Below, piece after piece: positions 45,301-57,753 of a stretch of 64,000 bases of DNA. The translations under genes were made by a program, and so were the position numbers. The notes under the pieces were generated by a model. The model saw nothing but the letters and a program-made list of their open reading frames with translations, searched no databases and was not told the origin of the DNA. Positions within the stretch are counted from its first letter, which is position 1. Each line of letters starts with the position of its first letter. The stretch lies in assembly GCA_029216955.1 (NCBI GenBank), contig JANAVB010016200.1, positions 1,407,675-1,471,674 of the forward strand. The letters are read 5' to 3'. This DNA is from Iris pallida (Eukaryota; Streptophyta; Magnoliopsida; Asparagales; Iridaceae).

Positions 45301-46536
45301 CAAGGGTTGACCTAATATCATGTAGACTGCATCATAGTATCATACTTTATTACCTGGACATGTTATGACTTGTGCTGTTCTGATTAGGAGCCAGACACCA
45401 CAACTCAGGAAGTAATTTTCTTTCGGACATTCAGGATATCAGGCGAGTACATTCTATGACCGTTTCATACTTGCTATGAGTATTTTCTTGCTCTAGATTA
45501 TTTTACTTGATGCTGACACGATAGAAATACGGATTATTACTATATGGATCTTTTCATACGATGTTATCCTCCTTGGGAGCATCAGATACATCATGTCATG
45601 TGTATTTCACTTTCATTATGTACTCTTGTGCTTTTACCTTACATGTGCACTCTCGTGATTTATGTACTCTCATGATCACGGAGCCCCCATGTTTATATTC
45701 ATGTGCACCCATTATGGGACCCCCATGCGAATATCATGTACAATAATATAACTTGAACGGATCTTTGTGTATTGATTGGGATACGGGGGAGTATAAATAG
45801 TCATGTGTATAATTTCCAAAGTAGTGTAGTCATGTGCGACCTCTCATATTTATTATCAAGCCGTTCATATATCTAGCTTGTACTCTAAATCAGTAGTTCA
45901 CTGTAGCTTTTTACTTATAGTAGATATTTCATTACAGTCTTCTTTTTTTACTCATGTATACTCTTCAGCGTTTCATGTTTCTTATTCTATTGCATGTATT
46001 ACATTCCTGTCATGATATGAACTGCGTGAGATGTACTGTGCTTGCTCCAGCCCTGACTGGTCCTGTTGAAATTTTACAGATGACTTTGAGGAGCAGTGTC
46101 CCACTTATAATGGAGCAGGCTTAGATGACACACTTGAGATGGACTCTCCGGAGGACCCAGCACTTGCTGAGGACATTACCCCTGTAGACTAGGCTAGTTA
46201 GCTAGGCTAGTTCTATTACTTCATGTTATGATACATTGTATATATTGGAGTTGTACTCTGGATTTGGAGATGTTATCTTAGTTTCAGCTATCTCTCTGTC
46301 TTGTATTATACTCTGTGGATTCTGAGTTTTATCTATCCTATCTTTCAGTACTATCTTCCTTAGTGTGATTGAGTTGTACTTATTTATGTCACCTCCATTC
46401 GGAGTGTATAAACTGTACAGGTACCTTATAAGCTGTTAGATGTATGTGACCTAGGACAGCGTTCTACCGCCGACACTGCGGCGTAGGCTGGACGTACCCA
46501 CGTCTCGTGCCCTTACACTGGGTGCGGGTCGTGACA
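42349..46536 (+). repeat. 5' LTR of the Tekay element
   Basis: TGTCACTACCAC to GCGGGTCGTGACA, 4188 bp. No gene. It contains an AT-rich U3, TATA box, a GC-rich block with many GGACAC/GTGTCC words (43080-43560), a CACA-rich stretch (44700-44800), a CT run (44819-44837) and TTGACC repeats (45230-45320). Confidence 0.93.
42741..42747 (+). promoter_or_regulatory. TATA box of the Tekay 5' LTR
   Basis: TATAAAA followed by a plausible start region. The same box is at 52018-52024 in the 3' LTR. Confidence 0.65.
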
Positions 46537-46545
46537 CATTTTTAG

Positions 46546-46563
46546 TGGTGGCCCATGCAGGTC
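46546..46563 (+). other. primer binding site of the Tekay element (tRNA-Ile type)
   Basis: TGGTGGCCCATGCAGGTC, nine bases after the LTR. The usual Tekay site for initiator tRNA-Met (TGGTATCAGAGC) is absent. It is complementary to the 3' end of plant tRNA-Ile as I remember it. Confidence 0.75.
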
Positions 46564-46781
46564 TAGATTTGAATTGTAGTGGTATTCGAACTAGAGTATC
46601 ACTACAGCCTGCAGTAGAATTAGGATATTTTTGAAGGTACACAATCACATTAGGAAAACCCTTTATCAGATTTTGTATATCTAAATTTTGTTGCTTATTG
46701 TCTTCCTTTGAATTTAAACTGTCCTCCTTTGCTATTTCGACTCATCCTCATCAATTATTTCTTTTGATCTGTGTCTCCAGG

Positions 46782-48131
46782 ATGGTTGAGACGAGATCAC
46801 ATCGCCAGGGGGACGCCGATGATAGGTCTGCCACCTCTCATACTCAGCAGCCAGCCCCTGGTACCGCAGCCCCAGTCATGCCAGCTGGGGTAGGCATTTC
46901 AGCTACGTTCGGAGGTGCCCCTCCACCTGTGGCACATGGGCCGAGTCCGGTGATTCTAGAGGTGCTTCAGCAGCAGCAGACACCTTCGGGGACAGTTGAC
47001 GCAGCTCAGCTGTTCGCGTTCTTTCGGTAGTTCATGGAGGGCCAGCAGCAAAGGCAGAAAGCAGAGTTTAGTCGGGGCATTGATCTGGCCGTGATTATGG
47101 TAGAGAGAGTTATAGCTCAGCCATCGGTAGTCCAGCAGCCGAACCCTCCGAGGGAGAAGGGCATTCAGGATTTTCAGAAGATGCACCCGAAGGACTTCCG
47201 AAGGACAGAGGGGATCCTGTATGCCGATGAGTGGATAGAGCACATGGAGGAGATATTCATATTGGCTGAGATTTCGGCAAGGATTCAGATTGATGCAGCG
47301 GCCAGCATGATGCAGCATCTGTCCCGCACATGGTACCAGACCGACCCGCGGGTTGGTACTCCGGGGCAGACTTGGACAGCATTCAAGAAGCTGTTCAAGG
47401 AGAAATTCTTCCCGGATGCAGCGCTAGGAGCCCTCGAGACTAAGTTCGAGGCCCTAGTCCAGGGAAACCAGTCTGTGGAGGAGTATTCAGGGGAGTTCTG
47501 CCGACTGGGCAGATTTATGGAGGGACTGTCCGAGGCGACGAAGGCCCAGAGGTTCAGGAAGGGATTGGTAAAGGAGGTCAAGTCATATACCAAGAGTGCT
47601 CGCAACGCTACCTTTGTGGAGATCCTAGTAGATGCATTAGCCGCGGAGGATGATCTTGAGCTTAGGCTCAGGAGGGGGCGAGACATCCAGGAAGCTAGCA
47701 GTAGTGGAGGATCAGCCAAGAGGTCGCACTTTTAGTAGCAGCACCAGCAGCAGAGGTTCCAGCCGCAGCAGTTTTAGCAGCCGAGGCAACAGCCAGTGCA
47801 ACATCAACAGCCTAGGCAGCAGCAGCAGGGCCCTAGGCAGCAGCCAGTCAGTTGTGGCTTCTGCAAGAAGCCGGGGCACAGATGGACTGAGTGCAGGAAG
47901 AGGCTGGGGAAGTGCCTCCTTTATGGATCGTCAGAGCATCAGTTGAGGGTCTGTTTCCTCTTTCTGGGCAGGGCAGCTCAGGGAGCCGGAGCCAAGGCTC
48001 CAGGGGGACCGCAGAAGGGACCGTTGCCGACTCAGCAGCAGCAGTTCGTACAACACCAGCAGCAGGCCAGGGAAGGCCAACAGGGGCAAGCTTTTGCCAT
48101 GGCGGCCGAGGATGTGGAGGCTATCGGATAG
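46782..48131 (+). pseudogene. gag: Gag of the Tekay element, with five TAG stops
   Basis: ATG at 46782. Capsid domain at 47140-47650 (typical FKKLFKEKFFPDA, then VEEYSGEFCRLGRF), and a CCHC zinc knuckle CGFCKKPGHRWTEC near 47852, for RNA packaging. A Gln-rich linker lies between them. In-frame TAGs stand at 47028, 47733, 47736, 47775 and 48129; each is one C-to-T step from CAG. The frame itself is kept, so these are point mutations and no shift is needed. Confidence 0.85.
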
Positions 48132-49915
48132 CTGATTACAGGTTCGATCCTCCTCGACTCCATTCCAGCTTTTGTACTGTTTGATTCCGGGGCTTTCTAC
48201 AGTTTTATATCAGTATCTTTTGCTATTAGACACTGCCTAGTATCTGAATCATTGCCTAGGACCTGCAAGATCACGACCGGGGGTGGAGTTATCCTCGCGA
48301 GTAATGTTTGCAGAGGGTGGAGTGTCATTTTGGGAGGCCGAGAGTTGGAGGTGCGCTTGCTCGTAATGCCACTACCGAACTACGATATCGTATTAGGTAT
48401 GGACTGGTTGAGCAGGCATCACGCCAGTATTGATTACCGAGGGGGTAGAGTTTTGTTTGGGGTACCAGGAGAGCCAGAGTTCGAGTACACCCGACGGTAT
48501 GCAGAGCAGGACGGAGGACTTTTCTGCGGAGCTTCAGTTGAGGAGCAGGCGACTCCATATCCCTTGATCGCAGAGTTCATGGACGTCTTCCCGAAGGAGT
48601 TGCCAGGGCTTCCACCAGACAGAGATGTAGAGTTCTTGATAGACTTGGTTCCCGGCGCGGAGCCGATCTCTCAGCATGTCTATCGATTGAACAAAGGTGA
48701 GTTGGCAGAGCTGAAGAGGCAGGTGGATGAGCTGCAGGACAAGGGCTTCATCCGATCGAGTTCTTCACCTTGGGGTGTACCGGTACTATTTGTACCCAAG
48801 TAGGATGGGTCGGTACGGATGTGTATCGACTACAGGGCACTCAACAACCTGACGATGAATAACAGATACCCACTACCGCGGATCGATGATCTCTTTGATC
48901 AGTTGAGCGGAGATCGGGTTTTCTCCAAGATTGGTTTGAGGTCAGGTTATCACCAGGTGAAGGTGAAGAGGGAGGATATTCCGAAGACCGCCTTCAGGAT
49001 GCGGTACGAACAGTTTGAGTTTTTGGTTATGCCGTTTGGGCTAACCAATGCACCAGCAGTGTTTATGAACTTAATGAACAAGGTGTTCCACCAGTACTTG
49101 GACAAGTTTGCGATGGTGTTCATTGATGATATTCTGGTGTATTCCAAGACTGAGGAGGAACACGAGGAGCACTTGAGGGTGGTTCTGGAGACACTCATGA
49201 GGGAGAGGCTATATGGAAAGCTCTCAAAGTACGAGTTCTTCCTGGATAGAGTTGACTTCTTGGGTCATGTGGTGACTGGAGATGGGATCTCAGTGGAGCC
49301 GAAGAAGATCGCAGCAATTGAGGCTTGGGCAGCGCCGACTTCAGTGGTAGAGATCAAGAGCTTCTTGGGACTGATAGGATACTACAGGAGAGTTGTGCAG
49401 GATTTCTTTCGGATTGCAAAGCCGTTGACTCGGCTGACCCGGAAGGATGCTGAGTATGTTTGGTCAGAGGAGTGTCAGGCAGCTTTTGATGAGTTGAAGA
49501 AGCGGCTTACGACAGCTCCGATTCTGACATTGCCGTCTGGTTCAGGAGGGTTCACTATTTATAGTGACGCTTCAGGGAAGGGGCTGGGTTGTGTCTTGCA
49601 GCAGCATGGGAAGGTGATTGCCTATGCTTCCAGGCAGTTACGTCCCCACGAGAAGAACTACCCTACCCACGACCTGGAGCTGCCAGCAGTGATATTTGCT
49701 CTGAAGTTGTGGAAGCACTACCTGTATGGAGAGAGGGAGTAGATCTTCACAGATCACAAGAGCTTAAAGTATGTGTTTACACAGAAAAAGCTCAACATGA
49801 AGCAGCACAGATGGTAGAGCTGATGAAGGACTCGACATCTCACTTCAGTATCACCCAGGAAAGGCCAACGTGGTTGCCGATGCCTTGGGTAGGTATCCGA
49901 CAGCCATGTGTTTGA
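48132..49915 (+). pseudogene. pol: protease, reverse transcriptase and RNase H of the Tekay element
   Basis: The same frame continues from gag. Protease: FDSGAFYSFIS near 48180 (active Asp-Ser-Gly). Reverse transcriptase 48560-49320: [22 protein letters not shown] and the catalytic [10 protein letters not shown] near 49120 are intact. RNase [14 protein letters not shown] near 49560, then [23 protein letters not shown] stops lie at 48801 and 49740. After 49790 small indels shift the frame (VELMKD, then YHPGKANVVADAL in another frame). The enzyme would copy the element RNA into DNA inside particles; this copy cannot. Confidence 0.88.
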
Positions 49916-51544
49916 CCATGGACCGTCATTTGCTTGCTGATTTGGAGAGCCTGGGGATTGAGGTATTTGTGCCCGGAGTTTAGATGCAGATGTGGGGCTT
50001 ACAGATTCAGTCAGACTTGGTAGAGAGTATCAAGTCGACACAGTTTGAGGACGTTGTCCTGCGGTATCTCCGAGAGCAGGTTCGAGCAGGGCTAGTGGAT
50101 GGCGAGTTTTCTCTTACAGAGGATGGTGCCTTGAGGCACGGTTCCAGGTTATGTGTACCCAGCGGAGAGCTCAGGGAGCAGATTTTACAGAAGGCCTACA
50201 GATTTCAGTACTCTATACACCCTGGTGCTAACAAGATGTACCGAGATCTGAGGGAGCATGTTTGGTGGTACGGGATGAAGCAGGAGGTAGCTCGCTTCGT
50301 AGCTAGGTGCTTGGTCTGTCAGCAGGTCAAGGCAGAGAGGCAGAGGCCCGGTGGATTATTACAGCCGCTGCCTATTCCCGAGTGGAAGTGGGAGCATATC
50401 ACTATGGATTTCGTATCTGGATTACCGCATACACCAGGAAAAAAGATGCAATTTGGGTCATCGTTGACAGGTTGACCAAATTGGCCCACTTCTCGCCATT
50501 CAAGGTGGGTACGTCTACGGAGAGGCTTGCAGAGATATACATGCGGCAGATAGTCAGGATTCATGGAGTTCCGATCATCATCATCTCGGATCGGGATAGT
50601 CGCTTTACTTCCCATTTCTGGAGGAGTCTGCAGATTAGCTTGTGCACTCAGCTCAAGTTTAGTACTGCATACCACCTCCAAACGGACAGACAGACAGAGG
50701 GGACTATTCAGATGCTCGATGATATGCTGCGGACATATATCTTGGATTTCAGAGGTTCCTGCGAGGATCACCTGCATTTGGTAGAGTTTGCTTACAACAA
50801 CAGTTTTTAGGCCAGCATTGAGATGTCACCTTTCGAGGCTCTGTACGGACGTAGGTATCGTACACCCTTATTAGGGGATGATGTTGGTGAGCGAGCTTTA
50901 CTGAAGCCAGAGATGGTTGTGGACGCAGCCGAGAAGGTGAAGCTCATTAGGAACAGACTTCGCGTGGCGTAGGACAGACATCGACACTGGGCCGATAGCC
51001 ACCGGAGGCCCTTGGAGTTTGAGGTACAGATTAGAAATAGGATTAGAAGTAGGTTATTTATTGTTTTATTTGATTAATCATGTTTGATTATTTAGTAACA
51101 TGAGACCTTGTTTGTGTTTAGGTCGGAGACATGGTTTTTCTGCGGATATCTCCGACTCGTGGTACTATACGTTTTGGTGGAGGTGGGAAGCTTAGCCCAC
51201 GCTTCATCGGACCCTTCGTGATCAGCGGGAGACTCGGTGACATGGCATATAGGCTAGACTTGCCACCTGTACTAGTGGGTGTTCACAACGTATTCCACGT
51301 ATCGTAGTTGAGATGGTATGTGGCTGACCCTAGCCATGTACTCGATCACTCAGAGATTGAGGTGGGACCTACTCTAAGTTATCTAGAGCAGCCTGTGGAG
51401 ATTTTGGATCGCCAAGAGAAGGTACTGAGAAACCAGATGATGTCCTTGGTTCGTGTCGCATGGAGGCATCATTCTCCAAGAGAGTCTACCTGGGAGCGGA
51501 AGGATGAGATGCACGAGCGATACCCTTATCTTTTTGGACCGTGA
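49916..51544 (+). pseudogene. pol: integrase and chromodomain of the Tekay element, with an intron
   Basis: HHCC zinc domain at 50200-50340 (HPGANKMYRDL, then CLVCQQVKAE). Catalytic core at 50395-50760, with MDFVSGLP, SDRDSRF and the later TDRQTEG giving the D-D-E triad. One extra A near 50440 shifts the frame. TAGs stand at 49981, 50808, 50970 and 51306. A 98-bp intron (51024-51121) separates the core from the GDMVFLRISP segment. The C-terminus is a chromodomain (ILDRQEKVLRN, then ESTWERKDEMHERYPYLF), which in chromoviruses directs integration to heterochromatin. Confidence 0.87.
51024..51121 (+). other. putative spliceosomal intron in Tekay pol
   Basis: GTACAG...TGTTTAG, 98 bp, AT-rich with stops in every frame. 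Removing it joins RPLEFE to VGDMVFL in phase, the normal continuity of gypsy integrases. Confidence 0.75.
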
Positions 51545-51624
51545 GGTATGATTGTCTATCCTTCTCATTAGTTAGTTTCGTCTTTCAATTTTGAGGACAA
51601 AATTTTTTTTAAGGAGGGTAGATT

Positions 51625-54600
51625 TGTCACTACCACATTTCTAGTTTGACGGTATTTTTGTTATTTTGAATTTATTTGAATTTAATATATATTATTTGTA
51701 ATTTAATATGATTATTGGAATGGTATAATTTAAATATTATTTAATTGATTGCCATGTGATTGATATTAGCCCTAACCTAGTTTGGACCTAACCTAGATTG
51801 GTCATAGTTAGTCTAGTTAGCCATAGTTAGTATTAGTTAGTATTGGTTAGTTGGGTTAAGTCATGATTAGTTATAATGAAATGGGTTCCAACTTAACTAA
51901 AAGGGAAACCTAGATTTCTAGCCATTGAATAGATTAGATGTGATAAGAGCCCTTGGATTGATTCCCCAAAACCCTAAACCTAGCATTGGTGGCCGGCCCC
52001 CCTAGGGAACAACAACCTATAAAATCCCTCCCAAAATAGTAGCCTCCTTTGTTCATTCCATCATTTGCAAGAACAAGGTTTGTCCCCAATTAAAACTCTT
52101 CCTATTTTAATTAATAGTGATCTTTTTTCATTGAAATTTCTTCCATGGTGACATAATTAGTGTCCCCCTACTGTTTATAGAGATTATTGACAGGTTTGAC
52201 ACAATTTGGGGCTTTGACCTAGCTAGTGAAGATCTCATTTTTGAAGGTTTCATTGTGGAAGAACACCCATAGGTAACTTTCTATTCCCTCCACCAAATTT
52301 TGATTTCTTTGCATGGATAGGAAGCTCTAGGTGTCCTCTCACTGTAGGGATAGGTTTTGCAAACTTTTGTGTCCTTTATGTGTCCGTATCGGATACGTAT
52401 CAGTGTAGTTACGTAGGTGTTCGACGAAATGCCATAGTGGGTATTTCGATCGAGTTTTCGATTTGTGTTTGAATAGGAATTCATGTTTTAGTGTCGCTTA
52501 GGGGTTTCTTAGTGACTGAGGTGATTTCGTATCGTTTTAGTGTCGAGTCGGACCCGTGGACACGGCCACGCGCGGGCGGACAGCAGTGCCCTGCTGTTCG
52601 TGTGTTCGTGCAGGAGCTGTAGGACCCGTGGGCACGTGTCCTTTGACACGGAGCTGGGGGCAGTGTCTGACACGACACTCCCCAAGTCTCGTGTCCCTTG
52701 GTTTTGTGTCGGGTGAGAAACTGACCTGCTCTGGTCACGGGGGGCACAGCCACTGAACCAGTTCAGTGTACACTGGTTTGAGAAGTGTTTGGACACTCTG
52801 TGTCCTGTTTTTGGACACGATGGTAAGTTTATGACACGAGCACATGATTGTTATTAATTACCAACCTAATTCCTATTGATTAATTCTTACTTAATGTAGG
52901 AATGGAAAATATCCCATTCGACTGATACTGAGATGTATCAGTGAGTTGTTCACTGGTTCTCCATTTTCGAATTATATTTAATGTTTAATATCATGTAAAT
53001 TAACTATGGTTTAATTTGTCTGAACATTAGATGGCATGTTAGGATTTATTTTGTATTGAGATTGATTGAATGTGATTCGAATATGGGAGGTGTGGTTGAC
53101 TGTTGAAGGGGATTGCCACTGATTTATTTTACTGTTTACTATTCTCAGTCAATTTTATTTTTTTTGTAACTGATTTAGTATTGATTAAATGGGTAAATTA
53201 GATTAACTATATGTGTGAGAATGATTAAATCATGCCATTTGTGTTTGTGTGAAACACTGGAGTTCGAATGTGGATTGAGTTTGTTAACTGTGGTGACACA
53301 AACTGTCACTTTGCAAATAACTGAGAACCATTTGCCATTCATTGATTTTCTAATTCCTAAAATTATGATTCAATTTTGTACACAACACTATGATACTTTG
53401 TATATCCTGTCACTTGAGTTGAAACCTGGGTTCAATTCTGAAACCTGGGATTTGATTCCTGGAACACTTGACACTCATGTACACACAAGGATTGACCCTC
53501 ACTTTCCTGTACACTGAAACCAACTCACTAAGACATATGACACTGAACACCTAAGACCCTGTTTGAACAACTGAGAACTCACCTCTATGACATAAACCTG
53601 GGAATTGAATTCCTGGGAACTTGTTTACTGTTAGCTAAACACAATTCCTGGGATTAAACACACTGAACAAACCTGGGAACTACCTGGGTTCACCCTTAAA
53701 CCTGAGAATTTAGTACAATGTTGCACTGCTATGTACCATGTGCACCATTGACCCACACAAACTGGGATTACATTGTACACACTGTTTTGAATTTATGTAC
53801 ATTGTTTTAATCTTGAGTTCCTGATTACATTCATTGACTCACACTTTCATTACACCCCTAAGTTAATTCCTTTACACAAGACATATGCACCTGTACACTG
53901 TCTTTATTTCCTTAACCCCTAGACCTGCAAATTGTTTCCTGAACTAATACACTATTACCTATTGCAAAACCTGTGAAGGACAGTACACCCTCACAACACC
54001 ATTCCACACACACATGAACAGGACAAACACATTCCTGTACACAGGTACACTCACACACACACATGCCTCACACAAATCTAACACACATACACACGCACAC
54101 ACACATTTGCCTATTTACATAGCTCTCTCTCCCTCTCTAAGTGTATGTATAATTACATGTGTAGCTAATGTGTGAATATATATTGTGTGTAGTTAAGACT
54201 CCTATGGAATACATATATGTGTATATAGAGATATATATAAGTGTTTGGCCTATATGTCATATGGCTTGTATTTAGCTCATGGCCCATATGTGGTTGTGAT
54301 TCAATATAGGTATAGTCTATATAGATAATGTGTACATAGATATATGGACTAGTGTATGGCTATTTGCCTATGGGATAGGGCCTATGGCCTATAACCTAGA
54401 TGACATAGCCTAGGGTACTCATGGGTGGGTTGTGTGTATGAAATACACACGTGTAATACCCTATAGACTAGTGTATGGTGTGTACTAGCTAAGGTAGACT
54501 ATTTAGGCCTGGTTAGACTTCATTGATTCTAGATTGACCTAGTTGACCTAACTTTGACTTTTTAGTTGACTGAAGTTGACCAGGGTTGACTTTGGTCTAG

Positions 54601-55832
54601 GGTTGACCTAATATCATGTAGACTACATCATAGTATCATACTTTATTACCTGGACATGTTATGACTTGTGCTGTTTTGATTAGGAGCCAGACACCACTCC
54701 TGAGGCAGTAGTTTTCTCCTGGACATTCAGGATATCAGGCGAGTACATTCTCTGACCGTTTCATACTTGCTAGGAGTATTTTCTTGCTCTAGATTATTTT
54801 ACTTGATGCTGACACGATGGAAACACGGATTAGTACTATATGGATCTTTTCATACGATGTTATCTCCCTCGGGAGCATCAGATACATCATGTCATGTGCG
54901 TTTCACTTTTATTATGTACTCTTGTGCTTTCACTTTATATATGCACTCTCGTGATTCATGTACTCTCATGATCACGGAGCCCCCATGTTTATATTTATGT
55001 GCACCCATTATGGGCCCCCATGTGAATATCATGTGCAATAACATAACTTGAACAGATCTTTGTGTATTGATTAGGGTACGGGGGAGTATAAATAGTCATG
55101 TGGACAATTTCCAAAGTAATGTAGTCATGTACGACCTCTCATGTTTATTATCAAGTCGTTCACATGTCTAGCTTGTACTCTAAATCACTAGTTCTCTATA
55201 GCTCTTTACTTATAGTAGATATTTTATTACAGTCTTCTCTTTTTACTCATGTATACTCTTCAGCGTTTCATGTATCTTACTCTATTGCCAGTATTATATT
55301 CCTGTCATGATATGAACTGCGTGAGATGTATTGTGCTCGCTCCAGTCCTGACTGGACCTATTAAAATTTTACAGATGACTTTGAGGAGCAGTGTCCCACT
55401 TATTATGGAGCAGGCTTAGATGACACACTTGAGCTGGACACTCAGGAGGACCCAGCACTTGCTGAGGACATTACCCCTGTAGACTAGGCTAGTTAGCTAG
55501 GCTAGTTCTATTACTTTATGTTATGATACATTGTATATATTGGAGTTGTACTCTGGATTTGGAGATGTTATCTTAGTTTCAGCTATCTCTCTGTCTTGTA
55601 TTATACTATGTGGATTCTGAGTTTTATCTATCCTATCTTTTAGTACTATCTTCCTTAGCAGTGATTGAGTTGTACTTATTTATGTCACCTCCATTCGGAG
55701 TGTATAAACTGTACAGGTACCTTATAAACTGTTAGATATATGTGACTTAGGACAGTATTCTACCGCCGACACTGCGGCATAGGCTGGACGTACCCACGTC
55801 ACGTGCCCTTACACTGGGTGCGAGTCGTGACA
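51625..55832 (+). repeat. 3' LTR of the Tekay element
   Basis: 4208 bp, same ends and inner order as 42349-46536. Its CT run near 54124 is interrupted and shorter. Confidence 0.93.
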
Positions 55833-56826
55833 GAGCTTGTGGAAGACATCAGGCTCGATGGCCCTCAGGGCCTTGATATTGTTCTCCTTGAACAGTCTGG
55901 GCCCGTTCCTGGTTTCCCTGAAACCGCCGTTGAGGGCGCAGTCCAGGTCGGAGTTGAGCAAGTCGAAGGTACAAAATTACGACTCTTTCGCCTTTTCCTT
56001 TTTCGGTTATTGATGTATATTATTTTCTCTGTCAGGTTCAGCTTCTTGTCAAGTATCCCTTCGTGGGACGGAAGAGACTTTCCAAGCTTTTTCTCCGATG
56101 ACCTCCACCGAAGATAACGAGATAGCCCATGAAGTCGTTAAAGCTTTCTACTCTGTGCTAAAAGTGAAGCTTTCTGGAGTTCTGAATCGGAATGCTGCCT
56201 TCGGCCCTGTGAAGGCTGTTGCCGAATGTCAAGTGGCAGCCCTCGAGAGCATTATTGGCTATGAAGAGTGGGACAACACTCTGAGGAAAGTTCTGAATGA
56301 CCTGGAGGGTCAGGTGGCCAGGTTCTGGGATGCCAAGAAGCGGTACCCAACGTCGCTCTTCCGTACAGAGGACGAAGCTTTGATGACGGCTCTTGCGGAG
56401 GAGAAGGCTACCTTCCAGACAAGAAAGGACGCCCTCGTCCAGGAGATTGGCGAGCTGGTTGACCAGTATGGCCAGTTCAATACTGCGAGTGAGGTACGTG
56501 CTACCTCGAAGAACAGGCTATCTATGTAGATCACTGAGAAGCACAATCACATTGCACAGATCAGGAACGAGATTGCCCAGTTGGAAGCTGACTTGAGGAC
56601 GACATCATCTGAACAAGAGGATTATCTGTCTCAAGCTGCCATGACTGCCACCGCTTCTGCCCGTTTAGAAGAGCAGCTTGCGAGGTTGGAGGGAGAGCAT
56701 CAGAGTCTGATCCTCTTCGGAGACGAAGCCGCTCGCCAGGAAGAGGCACGGCGCCGAGCAATTGTAAAATCTGAAGCCGAAATTGTTGCTCTGAGGGATA
56801 GCATAAACTGCCTGTGTATCATGTAG
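55833..56826 (+). pseudogene. coiled-coil tail of the antisense aORF (Tat-A)
   Basis: It continues the aORF cut at 42118. One exon is 55833-55968; a 67-bp intron follows (GTACAAAA...CTCTGTCAG, 55969-56035), and the next exon joins in phase and runs to TAG 56824-56826. A TAG at 56527 interrupts it. The protein is helical and charged (LEEQLARLEGEHQSL near 56670), like the Tat-N tail at 32170-33408 though hardly alike in sequence. That parallel supports calling both frames the end of the same kind of antisense gene. Confidence 0.65.
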
Positions 56827-56951
56827 TTTTTTGTAACTCCTTTTTTTTTGCCGTCACGGCTCTTGTACCTTTTTTCGTCTTTTGATAGACATTTTAAGTA
56901 CTGAAAATAAAGAATCTTTTCAGAAGTGGATGTATTTTTGTAAAATATCGA

Positions 56952-57560
56952 TGCTAGAGGTAATGTGGACGTAGCAAGGACATTTCTGATGGGTATTCCG
57001 CTGGGAAAATTTTATGTGGACCTATTATTCGTTTTATATTCGATTGATTCGAATATAGATAATAAGTTGAATGAAGCTGCTAGTAGATGGACCTATCATC
57101 CGTTTTATATTCGAATGATTCGAATATAGATAATAAGTTAAATGAAGCTGCTAGTGGATGGACCTATTATCCGTTTTATATTCGAATGATTCGAATATAG
57201 ATAATAAGTTAAATGAAGATGCTAGTAGAGGTAATATGGACGTAATAGCAGAGAATATTCTATATCTGACCAGATGTAAGATGGACGTGGAAAGATATAT
57301 AGCATTAGGGAGGAGTGGATAGTTCAGAGGTAGTATGGACATGACTATCTTTGATGAATGCTTTGCTCAGAGGTTATGTGGACGTGGAAAAATATTTGAT
57401 CATTCTGCTGGGGAAATAATTATCGGAAAACAGTTCAGAGGTAATAGGGACGTGATTTGTTTTCGTCAAACCGAGTTTGGACAGAGTCCAAAAGGGAAAT
57501 GATTCCACTGGGAAAATATTTATCGGAAAACAGTTCAGAGGTAATAGGGACGTGATTTGT
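56952..57560 (-). repeat. array of hairpins with conserved loop (Tat-A)
   Basis: On the plus strand AGAGGTAATATGGACGT variants stand at about 56957, 57227, 57272, 57326, 57369, 57437 and 57537. On the minus strand this is the Tat-N loop word. Arms differ but pair: TGCTA/TAGCA (56952 and 57220), GATAGT/ACTATC (57318), CGGAAAACAG/TTGTTTTCG with one bulge (57424). The last two copies are a 100-bp tandem duplication. The copy at 57369 has no convincing stem. Confidence 0.78.
57013..57230. repeat. three 73-bp repeats with a palindrome (Tat-A)
   Basis: GGACCTATTATCCGTTTTAT followed by TATATTCGAATGATTCGAATATA (arms of 10 nt around TGA) and GATAATAAG occurs three times, starting near 57017, 57090 and 57163. 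The outer ATTATC/GATAAT adds to the stem. A diverged fourth unit is near 57625-57670. The array lies inside the loop-motif region. Confidence 0.85.
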
Positions 57561-57753
57561 TTTCGTCAAACCGAGTTTGGACAGAGTCAAAAACAGAAAT
57601 GATTCCACTGCGGAAATATTTAGAGGACCTATTATTCAGGGCGTATTCAAGACTCTTGAAATACGGATAATAGTTAGATAGTTTTTTTAATCATATAAAC
57701 ATCGTACTGTACATTTACATGACTGAACATATGTGAACATTATGTAAAAGTGG

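Larger units (their letters stand above)
42119..55832 (+). mobile_element. Tekay/Del chromovirus inserted in Tat-A, with an extra internal remnant
   Basis: LTR (42349-46536), internal region (46537-51624) and LTR (51625-55832), preceded by a second copy of the internal 3' end (42119-42348). The order remnant-LTR-internal-LTR means a tandem or recombined element that lost its left part together with some of the host aORF. No left target duplication is recognisable; GAGCT follows the right LTR. The two LTRs (4188 and 4208 bp) differ by about 4-5% in sampled stretches. All coding sequence is decayed. Confidence 0.88.
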
